From assembly GCA_036768485.1 (NCBI GenBank), contig JAVLUZ010000273.1, positions 5,437,391 to 5,501,390 of the forward strand: DNA of 64,000 nt, in the 5' to 3' direction. This DNA comes from Mermis nigrescens (Eukaryota > Nematoda > Enoplea > Mermithida > Mermithidae). The position numbers were made by a program, and so were the translations under genes. Position 1 is the first letter of the stretch. Every line of letters starts with the position of its first letter. The notes under the pieces were generated by a model. That model made no database searches. It saw only the letters and a program-made list of their open reading frames with translations, and was not told where the DNA came from. This document shows positions 31,381 through 44,040 of the stretch, in pieces.

Positions 31381-32470
31381 TTGAGATATTTTGGTGAAAT
31401 GACGTAAAATGATAAGATTAGAGTTTATATAATTAATTCGTCTATTCATAAAAAAGATAAAATTTGCAAAGAGGCAAACTTTTCGATTTTCAATGTATGA
31501 TTTTTTAAACACAATCAGTTTGAACGAGTCAATGCCACCTGTCATTTGATGTCTAAAAGTGCATTGACCTTTTATTCTGAAGATATAAATCTTTTTCCCA
31601 TATGCTTGCACCACTCCGTGCCTTGCTTTTATTGTCCACATGTAATGCTCGTCATTTGACAATACCTACATTAAATTTCCGGCATTTGGAAATTTCTAGA
31701 TTTTATTATATAAAATGAATATGCAAACTGCGGCGCTTCAGAAGGTGCAATTCTGTTATAAACATCATGTACCGCATTTTATTTTGTTTACTATTATAAT
31801 CCCAGGCTACCAATATTTGAATAAAGTCAATGCTCAGAAGATTTGAATAGACAAATTGAATGTTTATTTTGCAGCAGCTACAGCTGCATTTTATTATACA
31901 ATGTGCAATAAATATCAAACAATCTGTGCATTACGTGAATTACATTTGTAATAACCTGATATATTTGCTTTGAACTCTAAAATTTACCTGAAAATAAAAT
32001 TTCAACTAGAGGTTATTGCACTTACACAATGTTTGGCAAATATCAAATCATTTGCACATTATGTGAATAACGTTTGATTTAAGCTATTTTATTTACTTGA
32101 ACTCTAAATTTATGCAAAAATAATTGCAACTAGAGTTTATTGCACTATTTCCTGTTTATCAAATCAAATTTTTGGTCTAACTTTTGTGGCTTTCATATTC
32201 AACATTTGGGAGGGTTTCATCCGGGCTCCATTATAGTGAAACAAGCAGGCTTGCTACACAATAGACCCACCCCCACCAACCTACACTGGCTAAAAGTTCA
32301 TCAACCGCTACGTACGTGTAATATTACACACACACATATGCTGTAGTAACGTGAGTCAGGCTGCAATGATGAATGATAGAATATCTGCGGCCTAGAGTGA
32401 CGTTCCTTACTACTAACACGTTGATAACAAAAAGGCATGTTCAAAAGCTGATACTGCTCATTCCAAGAAA
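31381..32470. other. Unassigned stretch beside the polB remnant
   Basis: A minus ORF at 31372-31662 contains SNDEHYMWTIKARHGVVQ and looks protein-like, but no family is recognised. It might belong to the same Polinton. Around 31930-32130 two similar 100-bp segments (aatatcaaa-aatctgtgcattacgtgaat versus caaatatcaaatcatttgcacattatgtgaat) form a diverged tandem repeat. No other supported feature. Confidence 0.4.
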
Positions 32471-32479
32471 TACTAGATC

Positions 32480-32720
32480 TTATCAAAGGATACACTTTTG
32501 ATATTAAGTATTGAGAAGCGTCACTTACAGCTAGAAGGGCAAAAGCTGGCTTTCAAGATAAAGCTATCAAGCAATGGGAGGAGCTTATTCTTACTAAAAA
32601 GGAACATTTGGAGTTACAAAAGCAATACATGGAAGAAGCATGAGAAAAAAATTGGAAGATAGGCTGTTTAAAATTGCATTTGATATATTAGTGAAACAGT
32701 TACAGTCAACAAGTAATGAT
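32480..32720 (+). pseudogene. Coiled-coil-like coding fragment, maybe the DNA-binding accessory ORF of a Harbinger element
   Basis: Plus-strand frames give LSIEKRHLQLEGQKL, then KAIKQWEELILTKKEH and LQKQYMEEA, with frame changes between. Glu/Lys/Leu-rich ends of this type are common in the Myb/SANT-like accessory proteins of PIF/Harbinger elements, and the transposase remnant lies 0.9 kb away in the opposite direction. Recognition is weak; it could be an unrelated relic. Confidence 0.25.
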
Positions 32721-33271
32721 AATTGTGAATTTATTGCTGTGAGTGCTACATTTCATGAGTTGTAATGTGATGCCAAAGAATGGAATTTGTTGATAAAAGT
32801 GATTGATCTAATATTTTCTTTTCAAATCAAAAGAGGAGCACTACTCACTTTTTAGAAACAGAATAATCAGTAAGTACCTAGTCACCTATATTGAAATGCA
32901 TTGTTTTCATTCCTTTATATGCTATTTTTTACTAGAATAGATGAATTTTTAAGATTTTTTCATGATAGAGATGATGGAAAAATTATTTTATATGAGCTTT
33001 TGAAAATTTTTTTCAAATTTTATAAATTTTTTGTGTGATAGGGAAGAAACATTTATCCTTTCAATGCATATTTGCATGAAAAGAATATCTCATGCCTATC
33101 ATTTTATTCAGGAAAGGCACAAAGTAAATGCTCAAGCGCCATTGAAAGTTGCAAAAAACCAAAATGTAAATTTTTGACAAAAATTTGCCAGCAGAACTCT
33201 CTCTGAGTAATCACATAAAGCGTGTCTCAATAATGTGTTTGCGAAAATTCTTTCCTGTTTCTCGTCCAAAC

Positions 33272-33540
33272 CATAGAAGGGCAGCACCGAAATTCTGGGG
33301 TGGATGAAAAAATTTCTGGGGGGAGGGTGGAAAAATTTTCAAAGGTCAAAAAATGGTCTTAAAAGCGGTCGTATGGCGTAAAAACATCATTTTTTGACGT
33401 TTTTCATCAAGCACTATCCAATGGCATCAAAAAATTGCGAAAAAGCAAAAAAAAATTTTCTGGTGGGTATTTTGATTTCTGGTGGGGTTATTTCAACTTC
33501 TAGGGGGGTGCATACCCCTAAACCCCCATGCCCACGTGTG
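33272..33540 (+). mobile_element. TGGGC-type hAT-like MITE
   Basis: Perfect 8-bp target duplication GTCCAAAC at 33264-33271 and 33541-33548. Starts CATAGAAGGGCAGCACC and ends CCCACGTGTG. Inserted just 30 bp from the end of the Harbinger transposase remnant. Confidence 0.88.
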
Positions 33541-33569
33541 GTCCAAACTGATCATCTTAATCCATGATC

Positions 33570-34035
33570 TCAATCCCTTTCTAAGTCTTCAAGGTCATTC
33601 AATTTGGCCTGATTTCGTTCAACTGCAATATTATGTAAAACTGTTGTAGCTATAATGACTGTACATGTGTTTTGAGGATTTAAATGCAGTTTACCATGCA
33701 TGGCATGGAATCTTCTCTTCCAACGCCGAAAAGTTTGTTCAATCACAATGTGGGTGCTTATGAGTATTGTTATACTACTCTTTTGTATTTGATTCTGGCT
33801 GCCTTATGCAGTCAACAACCAAGACTTGCATGGATATCCGCTATCCCCAAGATTATGCTGTCATCTCTTCCATTCTCAAATTGATGATTTATAGAGCACT
33901 GTGGCCACATAAACGCATTGTGTGTAGAACCGGGCCATTTTGCAACAATATTCTGAAATTTTCCCCACATGTCACGAATTCCTTGAACATTTATCAACAG
34001 GTAATGCTTTCAATTTAAATATTCATGCTCATTAA
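33570..34035 (-). pseudogene. PIF/Harbinger transposase, catalytic C-terminal half, decayed
   Basis: DDE nuclease of the HARBI1-like type. The minus strand reads INVQGIRDMW, VAKWPGSTHNAF, then after a frame change GDSGYPCKSWLLT (second catalytic Asp). It goes on with IEQTFRRWKRRF (Glu region) and IIATTVLHNIAVERNQ, ending in TGA near 33570. A stop (TAA) also follows the DSGYPC block. Similarity continues weakly upstream (34040-34100, GANQWDV). The N-terminal part is the fragment at 36016-36262, some 2 kb upstream, separated by AT-rich repeats and a MITE. It cannot be active. Confidence 0.85.
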
Positions 34036-34133
34036 CACTTGTTTGTTGAATACAAATGTACATCCCACTGATTAGCCCCAAGACTACCAGAAAATCTTAA
34101 AAATAAATATTAACAAATTATTTTATTATGAGA

Positions 34134-34492
34134 TTAATGATAAATCTATAATAATAATAACAATTAATAATAGTAATAAGAATAAGAATAATAATATTAA
34201 TAATTATTATTAATTATTAGAATTACAACAATAAAGAATAATAATAGTAATAAGAATAAGAATAATAATTATAATGATAATAGTAATCATTATTATTAAT
34301 TATAATAATAAAAATAATAATAAAATTAAGAATAATAATAGTAATTATAAGAATAATAATTAAAAAATAATAATATTAATAATACCAATAATAATTATAA
34401 TAATAATAATAATAATAATCACAATAATATAAATAATAATAAATATAATAATATAAATGATAAAAATAATAATAGTAATAATAATTGTTAAC
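34134..34492. repeat. AAT/ATT-rich degenerate simple repeat
   Basis: About 360 bp of aat, aag and tta triplets with frequent interruptions. A related shorter tract is at 35918-35985, where taatattaata and ttattattat form an inverted pair. Confidence 0.85.
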
Positions 34493-34604
34493 AATTGATG
34501 GAAACTAATCATTGCAAAACATGACACGACTACTCTCTATACTATAAATGATTACCATGACCAGTCCAGTAGAATTAGTCAAAGAGCTCTGTAAGCCAAA
34601 AGGT

Positions 34605-34768
34605 CAGGCATGTAGCTGTGGGGGGGGGACTGGTGGAATCCGAGCCCCCAACATTTATAAAAAGCGGAAAAATAGGACTTTTCACATGTTATTTTGTGCT
34701 ATTTTTGGCCTAGAGGCCCCAAAATTGGTGCTGATCCCCCAAGAATAGGAGGGCCAGCTGCGTGCCTG
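34605..34768 (+). mobile_element. 164-bp hAT-like MITE with perfect target duplication
   Basis: Inverted ends CAGGCATGTAGCTG and CAGCTGCGTGCCTG. Perfect 8-bp duplication CAAAAGGT at 34597-34604 and 34769-34776. Relatives: a fragment beginning CAGGCACGTAGCTGGG at 4038. The 66-codon ORF across it is not a gene. Confidence 0.88.
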
Positions 34769-34776
34769 CAAAAGGT

Positions 34777-35513
34777 CCTCGTAAACAGGTAACAAAAGAG
34801 CGTAAAAACTATATTAATGCATTTCTGATCATCAAAATTTTTTATTTTCTATCATTTTCTCTTAATTTTGCCTCATTTTCTCCATTTCAAATTTACCATT
34901 TTCCATCCTGGGTGTCTAAGCCTCCGCAACCGCCCATGAGCATGTTGTCTTTCGACCATGCATGATCTGGGGAATTCCCACCAAGATAAATTTCAGCCTC
35001 CCCCTTCCTCAAACATTTTGTCATCCCCCACAACTCACAATTTTTCAGATTCCCTATTATTTCTAAGAAAATTTGTATGAAAGGTGCCATTTTAAGCCTC
35101 CTTAGCCCCTGAGGATCCTATGCTCATTGGGGGACTCTAAATTTCCACACCCACATGTAGCCATATCATACCAACACATGATCTTGAGAGACTGGGGTAG
35201 TGGTTGTGAGTTTTAACCTGTCAGAAAGGTTTTTATTTACTCCAAAAAGTTTTTAACACCTGCCAGTTTGCATTGCGGTATAAAAAATTCATAAGACGTG
35301 CTGTTTTAAGTAATCTTATAAATCTGATTGCTCAACAGCGTCCAACTTTTAGGCGCTTTGTATCATATACTCATAGGCTAAAATATATTTTAATCAATTT
35401 TTTCGAATTTTTCAATATTTTTTTCAAAATTTTTGATAATTTTATATTTTAGGTGAAATGAGAGGATTAATCAGGCGATTTTACTGAGTTTATATGTCTC
35501 AAATGCTTGTAAG
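34777..35513. other. Stretch with repeat-like G/C-rich parts, no gene
   Basis: Pieces around 34900-35160 (ctgggtgtctaagcc, cccccttcct, ctcattgggggac) resemble short dispersed elements but ends are not clear. The ORFs at 34762-34965 and 34893-35090 are opposite-strand readings of this. Confidence 0.4.
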
Positions 35514-35890
35514 CAGTGACAGATACATAATTTGCTGACTGGGGCGGAACCCTGAATCTTCCCAATAGTATCAAAAATTCTTCTGAAAACATTGCTTCAT
35601 TATGCTTAGAGTATCAGTTTTTTGTCTTTGGTAGACAGAATCATTTGTGATCAAAGAAAAGTTTAAAACTTTGAATCTTTTCTTTGATTAACATGCACAT
35701 TTAGTGCAAAAATTAGCACACAGCACCAAAAAAATATATTCCAGAAATCATCTTAAGAATAAGAAATGCTTGTTCTGTTCATAAATTACTCTACTGATGC
35801 AAAAATAAAGTTTTCAGAGCGCCAAAAAATAAGCAAATGTTATTTATGAGTGCTATCCAGCATTAAGCGCCAAAAATTTTGTAAAATCAT
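35514..35890 (+). mobile_element. Diverged relative of the CAGTRRCRGAT MITE
   Basis: Starts CAGTGACAGATACATAATTT. It shares the internal GCGCCAAAAAATAAGCAAATG-TAT block with 9961-10313 and 12715-13192 (where it reads CCGCCAAAAAAGTAA). The right end is unclear because AAT-rich repeat follows. Confidence 0.5.
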
Positions 35891-36015
35891 GATAAAAAAT
35901 GGCTAAAATAAAAAAAACATAATAATAATAATATTAATAATATTAATATTCTTAATAATATTATTATTATCATTGTTTTATACTTCAAAACAATGATTAA
36001 ATAAGTTAAGATGTG

Positions 36016-36262
36016 CTACTGATTACTGTTTTTATTAGAATTAAAAGCAAGCTTACTTGCAACAGAGTAAAAGTGATGCTTGGTTTGATCAAGCATTCCT
36101 CCAGCTCCAATTGCTTCTGTATTCAAAGCATTTGTTAGGGTCCAAATAGCGCAGTTAGCTGTACGTTTGTGGACTGCAATGTCATCTCCACATACTATCT
36201 GGAATGATCCCATAGCATGAAAGTGCAAAGCTATCAGTTCTTGCTGAATAGGTAGAAGAGCT
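36016..36262 (-). pseudogene. PIF/Harbinger transposase, N-terminal fragment
   Basis: The minus strand reads PIQQELIALHFHAMGSFQ, then GDDIAVHKRTANCAIW, the helix-turn-helix-like N-terminal region of HARBI1-type transposases, followed by an unrelated tail to the stop at 36016. Same strand as the catalytic fragment at 33570-34035; probably one element or gene broken by later insertions or by introns. Confidence 0.7.
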
Positions 36263-36506
36263 TAATTACAGTGACTTGAATGGAGCTTTTTTGCTTAGCA
36301 AATTGGTCAAATAACAGATTTACTGACAATCAAATCTATAAATTTAGTACAACTGAGCATCATTGAAAATTTTCATAGGATTTGTTAATCCCTGAATATT
36401 TGTTTGTATTGTGAATGATTTTCCTCAAGAAGTTTAAAAATGAGTAGCTGTAAAGCCATTTTGCAAAATAACAACTAAAACCGGCCAAGTTGATTCTTTT
36501 AAGCAT

Positions 36507-36744
36507 CATACGTGGGCAGCAAGAAAATTCTGGGGAGGTGCAAGATTTTTGAAGGTCAAAAAATGGCCTCAAAAATGCTGGTATGGCGATAGAAACACCA
36601 TTTTTTGACGTTTCTCATCAGGCACTATCCATTGGCTACAAAAAAATGCAAAAAAAACGAAAAAAATTTTCAAAAATTGAATTCTGAGGGGGGATTTTGG
36701 TTTCTGGGGGGTTGCATACCGCCCAAACCCCACGCCCAGGTGTG
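36507..36744 (+). mobile_element. TGGGC-type hAT-like MITE
   Basis: Starts CATACGTGGGCAGC and ends CGCCCAGGTGTG, 238 bp. The flanks (TTAAGCAT and CTTATGAG) do not match, so the target duplication is lost. Confidence 0.85.
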
Positions 36745-39408
<2,664 letters not shown>

Positions 39409-39688
39409 CATAGGTGAGCAGCACTTAAGTTCGGGGGATGAAAAATTTCTGTAGGGAAGGGGGGGTGAAAATTTTTTAAAGGTCAAAAAATGGTCTTAAA
39501 ATTGGTCATATGGCAAAAACACTATTTTCTCGACGTTTCACCAAGCTCTATCCACGGCATCAAAAATTGCTAAAAGCAAGCAAAAAAAAAAGCTTTTTTT
39601 CTGGGGGATATTTTGATTTCTGGGGGGGGGGCATCTAACTTTCTTGGGGGGGGTGAATACCTCCCCCAAACTCCCACGCCCCTGTGTG
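39409..39688 (+). mobile_element. TGGGC-type hAT-like MITE
   Basis: Starts CATAGGTGAGCAGCAC, ends CCCCTGTGTG. Flanks AATGCAAC and AATGTAAG match at 6 of 8 positions. The minus ORF 39538-39720 is a shadow. Confidence 0.8.
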
Positions 39689-40143
39689 AATGTAAGCCCT
39701 TTCACTTCAACATTAGGCATAACAAATTGGCTACCAAATTAAAATCAATGTGCATGATTAATAGTATAAAACAATCAACATTATGACTCACACACTAAAT
39801 GAGACTAATATAAATGCCAGCCAAAATAACTTGGTTAATAATGCTTTTTCTACATCATCCTGTCACATGTTAGCTGCCCAGCCATAAGTACTTAACATTA
39901 TGGACCTGCAATATATTTTTCACATGTACTAATACACATTGAGTCATTCTAGACTTTACACAGTGTAATTTAAGTAAGTCTGGTGGGTATGGTCAATTGC
40001 AAGAAGGGAATCAAACCGGCATAAATTATACACTGATTGCCGCAACTGGGTAATGCGTTTTCCAAACTGCATTTCTAAACTAGTTACTCCATATTGCATC
40101 AATTTTCACACACTAGTGTCAGTTCCGTCACTGAAGCAATGGG

Positions 40144-40378
40144 AGTAGTGGGCAGCACCAAAAATTCTGGGGAAGGGGGACTGCAAGGTGTTTTTGGAGG
40201 CCCTAAAAAAGTGGAAACTGAAGCACTATTTTTGACCTTTCTCATTGAGCACTATCCATTTGCATCAAACATTTGCAAAAAAACAACAAAAATTTCAAAA
40301 GCTGAATTCTGGGGGGTAATCCTGGTTATTGAGGAATGGCATACTCATCCCAAAACCCATTCCCCACAACCAGGTGTA
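40144..40378 (+). mobile_element. Degraded TGGGC-type MITE
   Basis: Carries AGTAGTGGGCAGCACC at the left, the TTCTGGGG and GCACTATCCATT blocks inside, and CAACCAGGTGTA at the right. It abuts the next copy at 40387. The long plus ORF 40094-40492 spans both copies and is not a gene. Confidence 0.7.
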
Positions 40379-40386
40379 ATCAGCAC

Positions 40387-40663
40387 CATACATGGGCAGC
40401 AAGAAAATTCCTGGGGGGTTGCAAGATTTTCTCAAAGATCAAAAATGGCCTTAGCGGTGTGTAAAAAGCAAAAACACAACTCATTTTTTTGACGTTTTCA
40501 TCAAGCACTATCTATTGGCATCGAAAAATTGCAAAAAAATGGAAAAATTTTTAAATTGGATTCTGGTAGGGAGAGGGGGTGTTTTGATTTCTGGGGGGGG
40601 GGGGGGTAATTTTGGTTTCCTGGGAGTAGCATACTTCCGAAATTCCCCACACGCCTAGGTGTG
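40387..40663 (+). mobile_element. TGGGC-type hAT-like MITE
   Basis: Starts CATACATGGGCAGCAAG, ends CGCCTAGGTGTG. Flanks ATCAGCAC and AGCAGCAC match at 7 of 8 positions. It contains a 12-G run near 40595. Confidence 0.85.
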
Positions 40664-41106
40664 AGCAGCACTGTAATTTGAAGACAAAAAGTACTGACAT
40701 TCCTAAATTTCAAAACACTAATCATGTTTCCTTTACAATCTTGAGCAAATCCTAAACCATCAAACAATTGTACATAGGAGCAAAGAAATTGATTTCCATC
40801 AAAATTTAGCCTGTATGGAGTAGATGGTATGCTAGTTGCACCACTGACAGTTATAATTTCGGAAATTTAAGTAGAGGCAGAAATTTTGGATGTACATAAT
40901 TTCAGTACAATGCAGCAAAATTGATGCATCCAACAATCCTGATCTATAGGCAGATTTATATATGACAGGTCCGCTGGATTATCCTAATTAGGGGCAAGAA
41001 GGGGTGCTTAGCAGAGAAATTATAGGTACCATAGTAGCACGTGCAACTCCAAGGGTATAATGGCATCACTTGCTTGCGCCTTAGGATTGTAATACAGCTT
41101 AATATC

Positions 41107-42288
41107 TAGTGATGTAAAAGATCATCTGGATCTGATCTTTTTATCCAGATTTAGATCAAGATCCAGATAATCTGGATGGATCTGGTTATTTGATCTGATT
41201 ATCTGATCTGGAACTGGATCTGCCAGAAAATCAGAAACCTGATCTTTATCTGAGATCTGTTTAGTCAAGTTATATCTAGTTAAACAGATCAGAAAGTTAT
41301 TTTTACACAAGGGTATTCTTTCTGTTTTACAATTTACTGTAGGTATTATCTAAGTAAGTAGTTGTAGCCTTACATGCATGTTGTAAGGGTGGTCTGCTGG
41401 GCAGCAAGACAATTGCTGCCCAACAGACCACAACAGATCCGTGCTGAACCCCCAGAATAGCAAAGTGCTGCTGACCATACGTGGGCAGCAAGAAAGTTCT
41501 GGGGTGCAAGATTTTTTGAAGGTCAAAATGGCCCTAAAACTGGATGGAAAAAACACCATTTTTTGACGTTTCTCATCAAGCTCTATCAAATGGCATCTAA
41601 AAATTGCTAAAAAAGCAAAAGAAAATTTGGGAGGGGATGCATACCCCCACACCCATGTGTGGTCGGAACAGATTTAAATATACCAATTTAAAAAGTATTA
41701 CCTTATGAAAATGGACCAACATTTTATTGAAATTTGAATTATTTGTTGATTAAAAGTGTTGTTGTCTGTGAGACAGAAGGTACTTTCAAACAGTATGATA
41801 AGTATTCATGAGTGATTATAATTTTAGCAGCAGTGTTTAAAAATTGCATTCATAATTTGGATTAATGTTGTTTGTGTAAAAGCCGACTACACTATCTTTT
41901 GGTTGAGTCATGCTCATTTGTAAAAGTCTAAACTTGTGAGCTTTTACCTTTTAGACTAATTTTACTATCATTTTTATGTAAAAGCTCTAGAATGCAAATT
42001 TTCATTGGCTCTGCCCTAGACCCTCTCAGTGGCTGTTATATCAGTTCCACTACCCAAGACCTCCAATCCATGTGGCTCGGACGCTTTATGCCCTCCTTTT
42101 TAGCAATACAAATTGCTGCACAAAAATATTTTATTTGGATCTGTATCTGGATCTTTTTAAATTTTGATCTGGCAAAACAATCTGGATCTGGTTATTTTCT
42201 GATCTGGTCATCTGATCTGTCAAAACATCTGAACTCAATCTTTATCTGGATCTGGATCATGGTTAAAATCTGGATCTTTACATCATGA
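41107..42288. mobile_element. 1.18-kb non-autonomous hAT element
   Basis: Perfect 8-bp target duplication TTAATATC at 41099-41106 and 42289-42296. The ends are TAGTGATGTAAAAGATC and, on the other strand, TCATGATGTAAAGATCC. Both subterminal regions (41125-41290 and 42135-42280) are packed with ATCTGGATC/GATCTG repeats in inverted arrangement, typical of transposase-binding zones. A TGGGC-type MITE (41476-41661) sits inside. No transposase; the ORFs 41122-41310 and 41992-42288 come from the repeats. Confidence 0.88.
41476..41661 (+). mobile_element. Internally deleted TGGGC-type MITE nested in the hAT element
   Basis: Starts CATACGTGGGCAGC and ends CACCCATGTGTG; only 186 bp because one or two TTCTGGGGG blocks are gone. 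Flanks GTGCTGAC and GTCGGAAC match poorly. Confidence 0.8.
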
Positions 42289-42778
42289 TTAATATCATAT
42301 TCAGTGCATGTGCAATTTGATGCATTCTTTACCACATACCTCAGGCCTCGCGGTTACTAACCCGCACTTGTGCTTTTTGCACGAAATCATCATTATTGTT
42401 TATTTTCATAAGACGTCCACTGTGTGCGCATTTCAACATTTTTTTAGTGTAAAATTTGTTTAGAAAATCTTCTGGATCTGGTTGGAGGCGTAACTGAAAC
42501 AAATTCAATGATTGAATCGTCCAAATCTATTTTATTTCTCAATTTGATTGTAAAACACATCCAATTTGTTTCAAAATTATTTCACATATTTACACAATTT
42601 CTAAAGGTAATAAGACAGGCCTGTCCAAATTCAAATGTGACACTTGTAAGCCAACTAGAGCCTCAGGGTTTGATTGTGACATAATGCTATTCATAGCATG
42701 ATCAAAAATTAAAAGTAATTGTTGGATCAAGATCATCCAGTTCATTTGTATTCAAAAATCGAAATTGATAGTTGGCAC

Positions 42779-43009
42779 CATAGGTGGGCAGCACCGAAAT
42801 TCTGGGAGGAAGTGAAAAATTTTGTGGAGGGGATTAAAAATTTTCAAAGGTCAAAATAATGGTCTTAAAAGTGGTCGTATGGCAAAAAAGACACCATTTT
42901 TTGACACTTCTCATTGAGCACTATCCAATAGCATCAAAAAATTGCTAAAAAAGCAAAAAAATTTCAAAATTTAAATTCTGGGGATTTTTAGATTTCTGGG
43001 GGGAATGAT
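42779..43009 (+). mobile_element. 3'-truncated TGGGC-type MITE
   Basis: Starts CATAGGTGGGCAGCACC and runs through the family's middle to GATTTCTGGGGGGAATG; the terminal GCATACCCCC...GGTGTG part is absent. Confidence 0.8.
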
Positions 43010-43719
43010 TGATACGTTGTACTACAGGATACTCATTTCATATTACCACCATGGTGTAAAATTATCATCTTTAACATCAATACTTCTAAATTTACATCAC
43101 CATCAATATCTTCAATGTCCCGACTCTTTTAAAAGTGCATTACCTCCACCAACCTGCTAGCCATCAGATGTTACCTATTCATTGATTGTAATTAAACTGA
43201 AAGTTTCAAAAGAGCCCAAACTTTCTACATCAGATATGTCTTCTAATATTACTTTATTGTCCTGAGGCTTGAATACTAATTCTAGTAATAATACTTGAAT
43301 AATTTGAAGATATATCATATTAACTATAACTCATTTTAAAATATTGCACTAAACAAAATTTGTATCCAAAACTATAAATTTTATAAATGAAAAAATTGAA
43401 CATTGACGTAATATTTTTAAAATTATATCTAGTTTTATACAATCAAATTAATGATCAAATAAAATCTAGTCGATATTGAATTCAACATAATTTAAGCTAA
43501 TGACATCAGGTTGCAAACTTAAAACAAGTATTTATCTCAAAATCTTGTGTGAATCAAATTAAGACTTGATTCTACTGTTTTGGAAGATTATTATAATTTT
43601 TCACAATAAAGTCGAAATTGGAGGACAATATGATGTATAAAAGAAGCTCGTTTAACCCAGAGAAAATGTTTACTCTCTAATTTTGAAAATTTATGGGTAT
43701 CTAAATAATGGTTTTATAG
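43010..43719. other. Stretch with no recognised gene
   Basis: AT-rich. Nothing supported. Confidence 0.45.
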
Positions 43720-44040
43720 TGTGCAGAAATTTTAGAGAGATTGAAAATTCATCCAACAAAAGTCGGAATTAATTTGAGCAGACAGCAATATAAAGAATTG
43801 TGTGGCACTGTAAATGAGAGTACTGCAGCTCTGAACTCAAAAGTCGGCTGGGAAATTAAATTAAGCAAGGCAGCTTCAATATCAGTCCTGATGATGGATA
43901 ATGATCAAATAATAGTATGTTTGGAAAGCATGTTCAGACATCAAGAGATTATTTTGACCTCAAAACAGTTTAAATCTCGGAAAATTCAACAAAACAAAAT
44001 CCAAATGGCGATAAATTGTGTAAAAAGTGAAAATTATTAA
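43720..44040 (+). CDS. Unidentified ORF, protein-like, about 106 aa
   Basis: The frame is open from 43720, just after a TAG, to TAA at 44038. An ATG is absent at the start (TTG 43741 is the called start). It contains HPTKVGINLSRQQYKEL and later WEIKLSKAASISVLMM and EIILTSKQFKS. The first phrase resembles the end of a PC4/p15-type single-strand DNA-binding domain (a K-GI-LS--Q---L pattern) and the last could be a second copy, but recognition is weak. Surroundings are AT-rich without other coding signs. It may be a relic of the nearby Polintons or of another element. Confidence 0.3.
   Translation, partial: CAEILERLKIHPTKVGINLSRQQYKELCGTVNESTAALNSKVGWEIKLSKAASISVLMMDNDQIIVCLESMFRHQEIILTSKQFKSRKIQQNKIQMAINCVKSENY

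Noticed and set aside
40094..40492. 132-codon plus ORF
   Set aside because: Spans two adjacent MITE copies and their junction.
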